Assembly (NCBI GenBank): GCA_030340625.1
Contig: JAOPHQ010004845.1
Span: 210,001 to 274,000, forward strand
Length of the DNA stretch: 64,000 bases
Reading direction: 5' to 3'
Origin: Merluccius polli
Lineage: Eukaryota > Chordata > Actinopteri > Gadiformes > Merlucciidae
Of this stretch, positions 1 to 12,200 are shown piece by piece. Positions within the stretch are counted from its first letter, which is position 1. Every line of letters starts with the position of its first letter. The notes under the pieces are model-generated. The model searched no databases and was not told the origin of the DNA. It saw only the letters and a list, made by a program, of their open reading frames with translations. The position numbers were made by a program, and so were the translations under genes.

Positions 1-951
1 AATTCCTTTTCCCCATGGCCGAGATAAACCCGACTAGGAGTCTTTACTTGTTGTGTACCAGAGAGTCGGAGAACCCGACGCAGTCTGTAAGATTCATATA
101 TCAGAGAATGCCGCCGTCAGTTCGGCCGCGCAATGAATGAATAAAGATCGTAGTTATTTTACAACCTCGTTGATGAGCAACATTTAGAAAAACATGGACT
201 TTAAATTCAGCCTTGGGTTAAATCGAAGCGTAGTGTGTACTGAATGCACGTTGATGAAGATACACTCCTATAGGCACGGCACCGGCTTCCTCCATCTTCT
301 GCGCCAGCTTTTTAAATAAATCGCCGACCCAAAGTTAGTTGACAGCTGTCTACTGAAAACATATTTCTCCCACCAGAACAGCCCTGAATGAATGAATAAA
401 GGTCGTAAACACGTCGGGAGAAAAAAACATTTATTTTGACAGATGTGCCCGAAGTCACTACTTTACAACCTCGTTGATGACCCACATTTAGAAAAACATG
501 TACTTTTAATTCAGCCTTAGGTGAAATGGAAGCGTAGTGTCCGCGTGCTTCCACCTTTAATGAATGCCATGCGCGCTCCCGCGGCCGGGACACAATTCTT
601 ATAGCGCCACCTTTTTAAATAAATCGCCGTTTCTCGTTATCCCTTATCCGACGGCGACAACAACAACAACAACAAGACTATCGTCTCCTTCTACTTCCGG
701 TTCACGGCCCCGGGAAAAGATCTCGAGCATGCGCAGAACGCAATTCAACGGATAATCCAATCCGACTGGTTACATGCACGGCTTAGTCGGCTATGGATCG
801 CATAATCTAGGGGTCTTAACCTGATAATGAGAGGGTCGACTCGAACCGATTTTAACCTGATTAAGGTGTATACATGCATCTTAGTAATCCAATCATTGTT
901 GGGTTAAGCCAAAAAGTCGACTTTCTTGAGTGTCATGTAAACGCACATCAT
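1..951. repeat. Left arm of a ~950-bp inverted repeat (foldback)
   Basis: This segment is nearly the exact reverse complement of about 3150-4106. The arm contains a duplicated module of about 250 bp (near 130-330 and 385-600), each starting ATGAATGAATAAAG and containing ACAACCTCGTTGATGA. The outer boundary may lie left of the window. The inner boundary is at ATGTAAACGCAC near 951. Confidence 0.9.
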
Positions 952-2660
952 GGCTTTCAATGGCCTCGTTTGGATGACAATGAATAAAAACCGTATTGGC
1001 ACAACATGAATAAAATCAAGTATTTTTCAGTTCAAGAATTATGTCATGCTTGTTCTGTTGTGATCGCTCAACGGCCCTTAAAATGTGATAAAATACACAG
1101 AACACGTACATTCCAATGAAAACAGTTTATTAGTTTATCCCAAGTATATTACTGAACAAAGAGACAGGTTGGAAAGTTCCTGATAAAGTAAACAAATCAC
1201 AAAAAATGGTTAGGCACAAAAAGAATCAACATGTATAAGTGTGGTCAACATGTAAGTGTGGTCTTACCCGAGGGTCAGCTCTCTCTCTCACACATGCATG
1301 CATACATACATGCAGTGATATCAAAAGCACATAGAGCAAGACCAAAGACAAAAGCACACACAGAGGTCCTTTTCGGGTTATCATTCCTTACTCCCTTTCC
1401 TACTAATACTACAAGGAATTATGGGGAAAAGTGTCAAATGGAGATGTAAAGGGAGCATTTTTGCAACATTTCCTTGATTGTAATCTTGTGCGAAAATCAG
1501 AATCCGAAAAGGACCTGTAGACAAGGCACTACCAGGTACAATGATTGGTAAGCTATGTTGAATTGTATAAAAGACATTTCATGCAAACAAAAGAAATAAA
1601 ACCACAGCACACACAATGAGCAGCAGGCAGACATGCAGCATGCAGAACCCCTTGCAAAACCACATGGGGTACAGTGACTAAAGACAGGCACAAGAGCAGC
1701 GAGGTCCCACCACCAACAACTAAGTAAAAAAAACAAAGCAATAAACAGCACACAAAGAGAAAACATAACATGCAGCATGCAGAAAACCACCACCAAGCCG
1801 TTGCTAGCTAACTGCTGGTTCTGCATTAGCCAGTTTTATGCTTTAAAATATTTCTAGGGAGACTATGTATCGCAATAACAATTAATGTCTGTTTGAATCT
1901 GTACAATGCCTAAACTTGAATTCTAAATTCTGTTTATATAACAGCTTTGGACTTGGATGTAGATCATATCCATACTGTCAAGTACAATCTGTCTTGTATC
2001 TAGTTAAACTTTCAACTTTGTGGGCATTTATCACACCCATAATTAATTGGTATTTTGCATAAATGTAACTCTATGAATGATAAATGATAAATGTATTGGT
2101 TGGGATATGTGAGCATTGGAGCACATTGTGGGATCCGAAATACGAGACACCATGTTCCTGTGGAGCATTGGCTGGTTTTGCCAGAAACGTTGGTAGCCAC
2201 ATGATGCACAGACCTAGATATGTAAAAAAAAAAAAAGAAAGAAAAAAAAAAGAGTAATCAACAGTATATCAGGTTTCAATATAGAGTAAGTACGGTACAT
2301 TACTGGTCAAATGTTTTCAATGAAACACACATGATGTTTATGATGGCATCATAAACCCACAGCCTAAAGCCTGGTACATACATTGTAAATTAACTGGCAA
2401 GACAAATTTGAATGTGGGCAGACAGTCAGGGCTATCACATTTTAATTAGATATTCTGATTTTCTAATCAGATATGGCCTGCTGTGTATACAAAACCTACT
2501 ATCCGACTTCTCACAACAGGCCGGACAGAGGGCAAACAGGCTCATGAGCACCTCTTGGCAAACAATGAATTTGTCAATGCCACTACAACAAAAAAGAGAG
2601 CGGGGGGGAATTCAATTCTACCAGATACACAAAAAGGAAAATGCAAAGTTGGTCTCTGTT
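951..2660. other. Foldback interior, no gene recognised
   Basis: AT-rich sequence between the foldback arms with only short open frames. A low-complexity A-rich stretch lies at 2225-2253. Nothing else was recognised. Confidence 0.5.
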
Positions 2661-2689
2661 GGCTTTAAATTATCTCACTTTTGGTGGGG

Positions 2690-2890
2690 GTCACAGGTGT
2701 GAGATGGCTCCTCCTCACACAATTCCTCCTCATCCTCAGACATATGTCCTCCAGGCACCCACGATGAATCGCTGATGACAGACGGATCATCTTCATCATC
2801 GGTCTGTTCAGGACTAGTGAGGGGGGGGGGGGGAAGTTTGGGTCTGTGTCCCCACGCTGACCATCTTGGGCTTCAGGTTCACCTGCACAG
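2690..2890 (-). pseudogene. Acidic-linker exon remnant of a THAP-type protein
   Basis: Read on the minus strand, the segment encodes VNLKPKMVSVGTQTQTSPPP. After a 13-base C run that breaks the frame, it continues EQTDDEDDPSVISDSSW and MSEDEEELCEEEP. A GTQT box followed by an acidic serine-rich stretch is common after THAP domains in fish transposon-derived proteins (recollection, not searched). It lies between the foldback arms, in the same orientation as the THAP exon at 4873-5190. Confidence 0.4.
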
Positions 2891-3149
2891 CTGTGGCAGA
2901 GGTAGTAAACATACCCAAACATATGACAATCATGGCAAATCTACGTGGTTATGTTTTGACATAGGCTATGTATTAATTTAATCTGTGTATGGAAATGTCC
3001 TGTATGCATAGATTTTGGAAACGTATGTTTTAGACAGCATATCGACCACCCAAAATACCCAACATTTACCGTGAGACCTTCCACGGGGCTTCACATTGCA
3101 CTGTGTCCCAGTGTCACAAGTGGAGGGCAAGGGGTCATTCACGTCGACA

Positions 3150-4106
3150 CAGTGCGTTTACATGACACTCAAGAAAGTCGACTTTTTGGCTTAACCCAAC
3201 AATGATTGGATTACTAAGATGCATGTATACACCTTAATCAGGTTAAAATCGGTTCGAGTCGACCCTCTCATTATCAGGTTAAGACCCCTAGATTATGCGA
3301 TCCATAGCCGACTAAGCCGTGCATGTAACCAGTCGGATTGGATTATCCGTTGAATTGCGTTCTGCGCATGCTCGAGATCTTTTCCCGGGGCCGTGAACCG
3401 GAAGTAGAAGGAGACGATAGTCTTGTTGTTGTTGTTGTTGTTGTTGTCGCCGTCGGATAAGGGATAACGAGAAACGGCGATTTATTTAAAAAGGTGGCGC
3501 TATAAGAATTGTGTCCCGGCCGCGGGAGCGCGCATGGCATTCATTAAAGGTGGAAGCACGCGGACACTACGCTTCCATTTCACCTAAGGCTGAATTAAAA
3601 GTACATGTTTTTCTAAATGTGGGTCATCAACGAGGTTGTAAAGTAGTGACTTCGGGCACATCTGTCAAAATAAATGTTTTTTTCTCCCGACGTGTTTACG
3701 ACCTTTATTCATTCATCCAGGGCTGTTCTGGTGGGAGAAATATGTTTTCAGTAGACAGCTGTCAACTAACTTTGGGTCGGCGGTGTATTTAAGAAGCTGG
3801 CGCAGAAGATGGAGGAAGCCGGTGCCGTGCCTATAGGAGTGTATCTTCATCAACGTGCATTCAGTACACACTACGCTTCGATTTAACCCAAGGCTGAATT
3901 TAAAGTCCATGTTTTTCTAAATGTTGCTCATCAACGAGGTTGTAAAATAACTACGATCTTTATTCATTCATTGCGCCGCGGCCGAACTGACGGCGGCATT
4001 CTCTGATATATGAATCTTACAGACTGCGTCGGGTTCTCCGACTCTCTGGTACACAACAAGTAAAGACTCCTAGTCGGGTTTATCTCGGCCATGGGGAAAA
4101 GGAATT
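3150..4106. repeat. Right arm of the ~950-bp inverted repeat
   Basis: Reverse complement of 1-951, including the internal duplicated module. The CAA/GTT microsatellite near 3425-3448 is two units longer than in the left arm (658-675), so the arms differ slightly. It ends at AAAAGGAATT. Confidence 0.9.
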
Positions 4107-4872
4107 GGGGGAAATTAACTTTGGCTTTGACTCTCTGAAGTCCAGACTGAAACGCGACATGGAGGAGAAAGCGGTCGTATGCGGACCGCTCCGCGGACGA
4201 CCGAGAGGAACAGTGGAGCGGCGGAGAAATGATTACCACCCGAAGTGAACTGACAGCTGTCTGCTGAAACATCGCTTTCTCGAATGAGTTTGTTGTTGCT
4301 GGTGACGTAAAGGGGTCAACCGGTGGCTCTACTACCACTAGTTGAAATGGGCACAGCGCCACCTATCGTACCGGGGTATGACATGCTCCGGCCAATGAAT
4401 CGGATTACTCGCCGCCATGTATACGCGGACAATTGCAGTTGACCAGTTGCGGAGCATAGACGAGCAATGGCTTTAATCGGGTTTCTTTCTGTGCATGTAA
4501 ACTGTCCGCGGTCTCCTGCTGTGCAGCATCGATCAACATCTTGCGCAAACAAATTCAAAAGGGTCAGCGACACAGTCACGTTTAATACATAAGAGAACCG
4601 TAATAGTCAAACACACGCGCTGTTGTGAAAGCCGCTTGACGATCACCAGTGATCCAAACAAACACTAGCCATGGTGCTTTCTAGTTAGATACGACAAGCT
4701 TTTGGACATTTACTTCAGGACAATTTAGTTTCATGAATCACGAAATGTGCTTTTCTAATCTCAGACTGATCATGACTGTAGTGGAGGCGGTGTCAAATGG
4801 AACACAGTATGTAGTATGCACAGGGTTAGCTAACGCGCAGATAAACAGTACATGCATTATCATGAGGCTTAC

Positions 4873-5190
4873 CGTAGCATCTCTGCTTTCTTGGTGCCTC
4901 TCGGTGTGGTAGCGGCAGGCAGAGAGGTGCTGTGCAGACGGCTCGGTGGTCGGAATCAGCTTTGCCAGCCTCTCGGTCTTCAACCCGAGTGATACCATTC
5001 TGGCGTCCTCTTCGTCGTAGTCCTCCTCCTTGAAATGCGCGCTGCAAATCTTGGTATTGGCGGTGACGGAGGTCATTGAAACATGTGCCCGCCTAACTCG
5101 GACAAAGTGGACCCACTGTCGAAGGGTTGCCTTGTCCTTCGGGAAGCCATGGAGCCTGTGTCCAGTTTACAACCGGCACAAGCACAGTAG
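4873..5190 (-). pseudogene. THAP zinc-finger exon, frameshifted
   Basis: THAP domains are C2CH zinc fingers found in P-element and Kolobok transposases and their domesticated relatives. On the minus strand one frame gives YCACAGCKLDTG, supplying the first cysteines. A second frame gives HGFPKDKATLRQWVHFVRV, then KICSAHFKEEDY with the C-x2-H pair. The domain is therefore split by a small indel near 5150. The exon ends at a good donor (ACG|GTAAGC). The partner exon may be the acidic segment at 2690-2890. Confidence 0.65.
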
Positions 5191-5214
5191 CCCGGCATTA
5201 TACCGGTTCGAGGG

Positions 5215-5400
5215 TGTATCTATCTAGCTATCTACGCTATCTGTCTATGCTACGCTATGCTATCTGGCTATCTCTCTCCATGTATCTATTTATCTATCGT
5301 TCTATGCTGTCTAGCTAACTGTCTATCTATCTATCTCTCTATCTAGGCTATATATATGTATTTATCTGTATAATCTGCTGAACAATCTCTTACTAGTAGT
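5215..5400. repeat. Degenerate CTAT microsatellite
   Basis: Imperfect CTAT/TCTA units cover about 180 bp and grade into TATATATG. No gene is seen here. Confidence 0.8.
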
Positions 5401-5894
5401 GATGTGACATCTGAAGCGAGGCTCCGGAGCATGTGTCGAGCAAAAAGAGGCGTTCCAGATGAAACCTCGATTCGAGGCTTGTATCGTTTCCGTAAAAATC
5501 ACGTGACTGATGACAAACGAGGCCTCGGATTCAGTGTACACGTCACTGATTCATTTTGAGTGTCGCTACTGCATAAAAGGGTTTGAACCTCGCGGCACTT
5601 TGTGGGTTTTGAGTTGGCGTTTGGTATTGGTGAACAGATAGAGTGTGCGTTGGATAAGTGTCAGAGTTAGTGGTTAAGTTCAGTCGTAGAAGTAAGTTTT
5701 TCTGATAACCAAATGTCAATACTGATCATTTATCTAGCAGTCTGGCAAGTAGCTCTTGGTGATTCTAAATTGTCAAGAGAATGTTACGGTTCTGTTAATT
5801 GATTTTTCGGGACTTAGTAAGCCCCAAAGGGGGAATATATGGGAGAGATGTACTATATGTTTAAAAGAAAGTATAATCATTATCTTGCCTATAA

Positions 5895-6096
5895 GTAGTA
5901 TATAAGATAGACATTTTTTGACGCGCACGCGCGTTGGGGGCGTGTCCGCGCGCACACGCGTGATCATGCATATGGGCGGGGTGTTACGCGCGTGGGGTCA
6001 TAAACGCATTGTTGGTTTTTTTGTTTTTTTTTCCCCCATGAACATCAAAGCGCAATGCAAATTGCGACCGGCGCATGTGTTCGGCGCGCACGTGTG
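5895..6096. repeat. ~200-bp inverted arm, left copy
   Basis: GC-rich, CpG-rich segment whose reverse complement recurs at 13375-13575. It includes GTAGTATATAAGAT at the outer edge and CGGCGCGCACGTGTG at the inner edge. It could be one end of a 7.7-kb composite or a separate MITE copy. Confidence 0.85.
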
Positions 6097-6340
6097 TGTG
6101 TGGTGATGACGCTAAACATAATATTGTTTGGCGTATCCTGTATCCTCAAGAACTTAAAGGGTTATAAATGAGACGGTATCTTATGATACCGTTTGTCCGG
6201 AGTGCATGGGTACGAGTGTGACGCGCATGTGTTGTTGCACACAGTTGTACGTGTGTGTGTGTGTGTGTGTGTGTGTCAGGGCCGGATCAGTAACCCCAGG
6301 GGCCCCTGGGCACTGTCAGTCCAGATGCCCGACCGGGGGG

Positions 6341-6571
6341 GCGCGCGATCGTAATCCACCCCGGACCTACGACCGACAGCGGGGGTGCGCGCGATCGTGA
6401 CACACCCCGGACCTACGACCGGCGGGGGGTGGTGCACGCGCAATCGTAATCCACCCCGGACCTACGACCGACGGGGTGCAGCGCGCGATCATAATCCACC
6501 CTGGACCGACAACCGACGGCGGGGTGCGCGCGATCATGACACACCCTGGACCTGCGACCGACGGGGGGGGG
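6341..6571. repeat. ~46-bp GC-rich minisatellite, five copies
   Basis: Units start GCGCGCGATC at 6341, 6387, 6434 (variant), 6481 and 6526. Each contains the core CCGGACCTACGACCG or a variant of it. The array lies just inside the left end of the hAT element. The core recurs near 42645 and, inverted, at 45175-45420. Confidence 0.9.
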
Positions 6572-6920
6572 GTAAGATGTCGTGGGCCCCTGGGCAATTG
6601 CCCAGGCCCGGTTCTACGGGGGTGCATAAGCATGCATTGCACCCCCCAAAAAATTGTTTGCACCCTCAATTGAAAAAAGGAGGGAGTGAATTTTTTTTAG
6701 AAATATGATTAAAAAAAAAAAATACTTGCTCACAAAACAAATTGTAATTAAACTTGTGACAATTTCCATTAAATACCGTTGTTTGCTGCATTTATTTTGT
6801 TCACTAAACTGATAAGAACGTTATTATTATTATGACAGGTGCACGTGAACTGTGCCCCGTCCGGCGGCGCGCACGGCAGTGACATTGAACTTCTTCGGCA
6901 GCAACAATTAGGCATTTACA

Positions 6921-8635
6921 ATGGATATCCGAAAATGGCTAAAAAAGAACACCGCAGAAGAATCCAATACATCAGACAGTATAACCGTTGTGAAGGCTAG
7001 CACTAGCAACGCTAGCTCAATCCTGCCCGACTCGCTGCCTTTGCCGGCGCCGCTCTCACTCCCGGACAAGCAGCCTTTGCCGGTGCCGCTCTCACTCCCG
7101 GACAAGCAGCCTTTGCCGGCGCCGCCCTCACTCCCGGACAAGCAGCCTTTGCCGGCGCCGCCCTCACTCCCGGACAAGCAGCCTTTGCCGGCGCCGTCCT
7201 CACTCCCGGACAAGCAGCCTTTGCCGGCGCCGCCCTCACTCCCAGGACAAGCAGCCTTCGGCTTCGACACTGCGACCCATTGGCGGCCCGCAAGTGCCAG
7301 GGGATCTCAGATCTCAGCTGGTTTTGGCACAGTTGAGAGACATTGGGCTAAATACAGCGAAGGTGCTCAGTCAGTGTTACGATGGGGCAAGTGTCATGTC
7401 TGGAGTACACGGAGGGATGCAGAAAATCGTGCAGGAAGAATTGCAGAGAGAGGTGCCATACGTACACTGCTTTAATCATCAGTTGCATTTGGTAGTGGTG
7501 CACGCCATGTCTTCTGATTTCACACTGGAAAACTTTTTCAGTGTATGCAACTCACTCTACAAGTATTTCAAGAAACCTACAGTGGCTGCAGTGTACACAG
7601 GAGAGAAGTTGAAGAGGTTGCTCGAGCAACGGTGGACAGGCCACCTGGCCACAGTGACAGTGATCCTGAAATCCTTTGACAACATTGTCCACTTGCTTCG
7701 TGGGATCGATAGCACCCAAACCAGTGCAGCAGAGGTGCGAATGGAGGCCACAGGGCTTTTGAAGGCCATTACCCAGCCCAGCTTCCTGTTCATTGCCTGC
7801 ATGATGCATCAAATATTGAGTTTGCTGGATCCTCCCAACACTGCACTCCAAGCCAAATCCACAGACCTCTACACTGGTGTCAGACTGGTCCAAAGTGCCT
7901 TGGCGTGTGTTGAGAAGCTGAGATGTGACACTCAGTTTGACACATTTTGGGAGAAATTCTCTAAAGACAGACAGACCACAGAACCTGCTGCAGCAGCACC
8001 CCCACAGAAACGACCAAGAAATATGAGCCAATTGAGTGACTATGTGGTGGACACCACAGTTGGTCACCGTCAAAAAGAAGTGGAAGAGAGGACTGGGTGT
8101 AAAAGACTGTATTTCAGTACTCTGGATGCTGTAGTGGGAGAGATGAAAGCTAGATTCAGCGTAAGAAACAGCCAACTGGTGGAGGCCCTGTGCACCTTAC
8201 ACCCAGGGACTGAAGATTTCCTGGATGCAAACAGAGTGAGACCACTGCTTGACCTCACAGGCACAGAGATGAAGGAAGCTGAGTTTGCTGTAGCACAGCA
8301 GTTTCTGCAGGACGAAATGGCCCAATCGAATAAAAACTGGACTACACAGGACATTTTGACAAGATACTGTGAGCCTCTAGCAGCCATGCCTACTGTGCTA
8401 AAACACTCAAGCTGAGCCTTACCTTCGGTGCATCAACTGCAACGTGCGAAAATTCATTTTCAACTCTAAAAAATGCGTTCAGTGAACACAGAAGGAGCAT
8501 GCTCCACAAAAGAAAAGCCTGTCTCATCCAGATTGCTGTGGAGAAGGACCTCACCAAAAAGTTCACTGGAGAGTGGAAAGAGACGCTGCTTAGAAGATTC
8601 AGCACAGCTTCAAGGAGGCTACAGCTCTTCTGAGG
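6921..8635 (+). pseudogene. hAT transposase remnant with proline-rich repeats
   Basis: It starts MDIRKWLKKNTAEES, a typical start of this transposase group, then runs into six 12-residue LPDKQPLPAPPS-like repeats (7036-7255). The N-terminal finger and the first catalytic part are missing. A second frame (7294-8415) encodes CYDGASVMSGVHGGMQKIVQ and VHCFNHQLHLVV, characteristic of ZMYM/DUF4371-type hAT transposases. A third frame from about 8412 gives FGASTATCENSFSTLKNAFS, the hAT dimerisation domain. At least two frame breaks and a large deletion make it inactive. Confidence 0.85.
7036..7255 (+). repeat. 36-bp tandem repeat within the transposase frame
   Basis: Six near-identical copies of a 36-bp unit (CCGGACAAGCAGCCTTTGCC core) are in frame with the transposase start and make a proline-rich tract. 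The last copy has an inserted base pattern (CCAGGACAAGC) where the motif degrades. Confidence 0.9.
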
Positions 8636-9154
8636 GTAAGTAATCACATTTCAGATTTTATTGTATCAAGTATTATGTTTAATTTTAACATGATTATGTA
8701 TCCTACACTGCTATAGTTGTTGGGTAATGTTAGTCATTTTATTCTACTGAGGGGGGAATACCTAGTTTGTATTGAAAATATAATAATGTACAATTTGTTA
8801 TGTACATAGTTTAACCTTTGACTTTTGACTGTCCAACAAGGATCCTGTGCCCACTGGTGGATCAAATGTGCCTCTGTCTTGGAACCTCCTTCAGTCTCCA
8901 CTCTCCAGCTTGTTGTTCATGAATACTGGACAACATGGGACAGTTTGAGAAAATGGCTGCTGACAGCCTGTTGTCTACATACTGGTAGGCTGCACAAGTT
9001 ACAATTTGAATGACATTGTAAAATCATTTGTTCTCACAAAGCTATGTCAACAACAGCTTATTTCATTAATGTATTAAATGTATTCAATTAAATGTTCATA
9101 TGAACCCATATTTGCCAATTGTGTTTTGATTGTATTTATTTACAATCTTGTGAA

Positions 9155-9156
9155 CT

Positions 9157-9193
<37 letters not shown>

Positions 9194-11270
9194 ATTTTAT
9201 TTAAAAAAGCGCCTTTCAGGTCACTTAAGGACACTGTACAAACAGAACACATTAAAATCACACAGTTAAAATATACAAACACAGGATAAAATAGACATAA
9301 TAAAGAAGGATCAACATAATAAGATAAAATAAATAGGGCAAGTTAGGCAGTATGACAGTATGGAGTTTTTTTAACAGAGAATCAGAGGGAGTATGCAGTC
9401 CGGAACAGGTGGGTTTTGAGTCTTGATTTGAAAAGGGGGAGAGAGTCACAGTTCCGGAGGTCGGGAGTTAGAGTGTTCCAGAGCTGGGGAGCAGAGCGAC
9501 TGAAGGCTCTGCCCCCCATAGTGCTGAGGTGGGCAGGGGGCACAGAGAGGTGGATGGAGGAGGATCGAAGGGAACGGGTGGGGATGTTGATGTGCAGGAG
9601 GTCAGACAGGTAGGGAGGGGCGAGGTTGTGGATGGCCATGTATGTAAACAGGAGGAGTTTGTAGTTGATGCGGTGAGTTACGGGGAGCCAGTGGAGCTGC
9701 TGGAGGACAGTGGTGATGTGGTGGTATGAAGGGGTCTTAGTGATGATGCGGGCGGCAGAGTTTTGGACCAGTTGTAGTTTACGGAGGGACTTGTGGGGGA
9801 GGCCGAAGAGGAGAGAATTGCAGTAGTCCAGACGGGAGGTGACGAGGCTGTGGACAAGGATGGCGGTGGTGTGGGGGGTGAGGGAGGGGCAGAGTCTGTT
9901 GATGTTGCGGAGATGGAAGTATGCAGTGCGGGTAATGGTGTTGATGTGAGAGTGGAAGGAAAGTGTGCTATCGAGGATGACACCCAAGCTCTTGACCTGG
10001 GGGGAGGGGGAAACTGAGGAGCTGTCGATGATGAGAGAGAAGGAATTGACTTTAGCTAGTGAGGATTTAGTGCCGAGGAGGAGGATTTCAGTTTTATTGC
10101 AGTTTAATTGAAGGAAGTTTGAGGTGAACCAGGTTTTTAATTCGGAGAGACAATCGGTGAGGGAGGGGGGTGGGAGTGAGGAATTGGGTTTGCAGGAAAG
10201 GTAGAGCTGGGTGTCATCCGCGAAGCAGTGGAACTGGATATAGAATTTGCGGAGGATGTGGCCGAGGGGTAGGAGATAGATGATGAATAGAAGAGGCCCC
10301 AGGACAGATCCCTGGGGCACACCGGTAGTGACAGGGGAGGGATTTGAAGTGAAAGATTTGAGCTGTATGAACTGGGTGCGGCCTGTGAGGTAGGAGTGGA
10401 ACCAACTGAGGGGAGTGTGGGAGAGGCCAATGGAGGAGAGTCTGCTGAGAAGGATGGGGTGTGAGATGGTGTCGAAGGCCGCACTCAGATCGAGGAGGAT
10501 GAGGATGGAGAGAACCAGAGTCAGCTGCAATGAGGAGATCGTTGGTGATTTTGATGAGGGCGGTCTCTGTGCTGTGACGGGGGCGGAAACCAGACTGGAA
10601 AGGCTCGTAGAGTGAGTGGAGGGATAAATGGGAGTGAAGTTGGGAGGCGACTGTCTTTTCAAGGATTTTGGAAATGAAAGGTAGGTTAGAGATGGGGCGG
10701 AGGTTACTGTAGTTGTTGGGGTCTGAACCGGGTTTCTTTAATATGGGGGTGACAGCGGCAGTTTTGAAAAGTGAAGGGACTATTCCAGATGAATGTGAGG
10801 AGTGAATGATGGTGGTAATGAGGGGGAGGAGGGAGGAGAGGCAGGATTTGACTAGGGTTGTGGGGAGGGGATCAAGCTGACAGGTGGTGGGCTTAGATTT
10901 GTGGATGAGAACGGAGAGTTCGGAGGCAGTGGGGAGGAGAAAACTGGAGAAGAGATGACAAGTAGGGGTAAGTGCAGGTGGGGAGAGAGGGGGGGCGTTG
11001 AGATGTAGGTGCTGATGAATGGAATGGATTTTCAGATTGAAATAGTCCAAAATGGAATTGCAGGATTCAGTGGAGTACAAGTGGGGGGGCAGAGAATTGG
11101 GTGGGTGGAGGATTTTTTTGAGGACAGAGAAAAGGGTTTTTGAGTTTCCTTCATTAGAAAGGATGAGGCCGGAGTAGTAAGTGGATTTAGTCTGGGAGAT
11201 TAGGTCCTTATATTGTGTGATGTGGGAGGTGTACATGTCGTTGTGGATGGTGGTTTAAGAAAGGCACTAT
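9155..11270 (-). mobile_element. 5'-truncated L2/CR1-type LINE nested in the hAT
   Basis: A minus-strand reverse transcriptase spans two frames. 11236-10520 gives [20 protein letters not shown] and [15 protein letters not shown]. 10662-9382 gives [33 protein letters not shown] (FADD catalytic box) and [13 protein letters not shown]. One frameshift near 10520 separates them. The 3' end is an AAT microsatellite at about 9158-9190. The endonuclease is missing, so the copy is 5'-truncated and dead. Confidence 0.9.
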
Positions 11271-12200
11271 GTATTACTGATTACTTTTTGTGAAAATAAC
11301 ATTCCTAATTGGGTTTTATCTGTCAGCATTAAAAGTTTTGGGCAGCAGAATAAGCACTTATTGACATTAAGTGGTTCACATAAAGGTGCATCTCATAATA
11401 TTAGAATATCAGGGAAAAGCTATTTTTTTGTAATTTAATTCAAAAGGTTCCATATAATCTAGATGTATTAGACATAAAGTGATATATTTCAAGCATTATC
11501 TTGCGAATGATAATGTAAAATTATTTTGTGACATTTAGTGGTTCACTTATATAAATACAGAGCATGTTTTATTTTTAAGTTACAATGTGGATGACAATGT
11601 TAAATTATTTGGTCTCACAAGGCTACAGTGCTGCTTGAAAGTATGTGAACCTCTTGAGCCTTTTCAAATTTGATTTAATTTAACCATTATTAATTCATTT
11701 TTATCAATACCAGTATTTTTTTAATATGAAATAACAGATGTGTGTTTATAAATTCCACATTTTTATTTTCCGAAAATCAATTGTTAAAGCAAATTATTTG
11801 CCAACTTTTGTATGTGCAAAAGTAAGTGAACCCTGAGCTGCATTGCTTAAATCGAGCAGGTAAACACAATCAGGTGGGACAAATGTAGTGATGAAATGGA
11901 CCAATGTAATGAGAGACACACATATCAAAAACTTATCTCATATCCAAAGCTTGGATATCAATAAGCTAATGTTGCAGCTGAAATGTTCTCCACATCACAA
12001 GACATGATGTGATACCATCTTTTAAGCACAGTAAATGTTTTTGTCCCAACATGTCAGTAGAACTACCCAGAAGTGCTTGTCTATCTACTGGTAGAAAGGC
12101 CTGTGTAAAAAGCGAAGTCTGAACTGAAGCTGGGTAGCTGGTTTTACTATAGTACTGGTGCACCCCCTGTAATCTCAGATGCACCCCAAGGCATTCTGTT
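11271..12200. other. hAT interior, AT-rich, no gene
   Basis: Non-coding part of the hAT element. Segments near 11384-11500 (GGTGCATCTCATAATATTAG) and 11625-11840 (GTGCTGCTTGAAAGTATGTG) resemble dispersed fish DNA-transposon ends, but no complete element could be delimited. A ~47-bp stretch at 11579-11626 is a diverged copy of 8998-9045. Confidence 0.4.
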
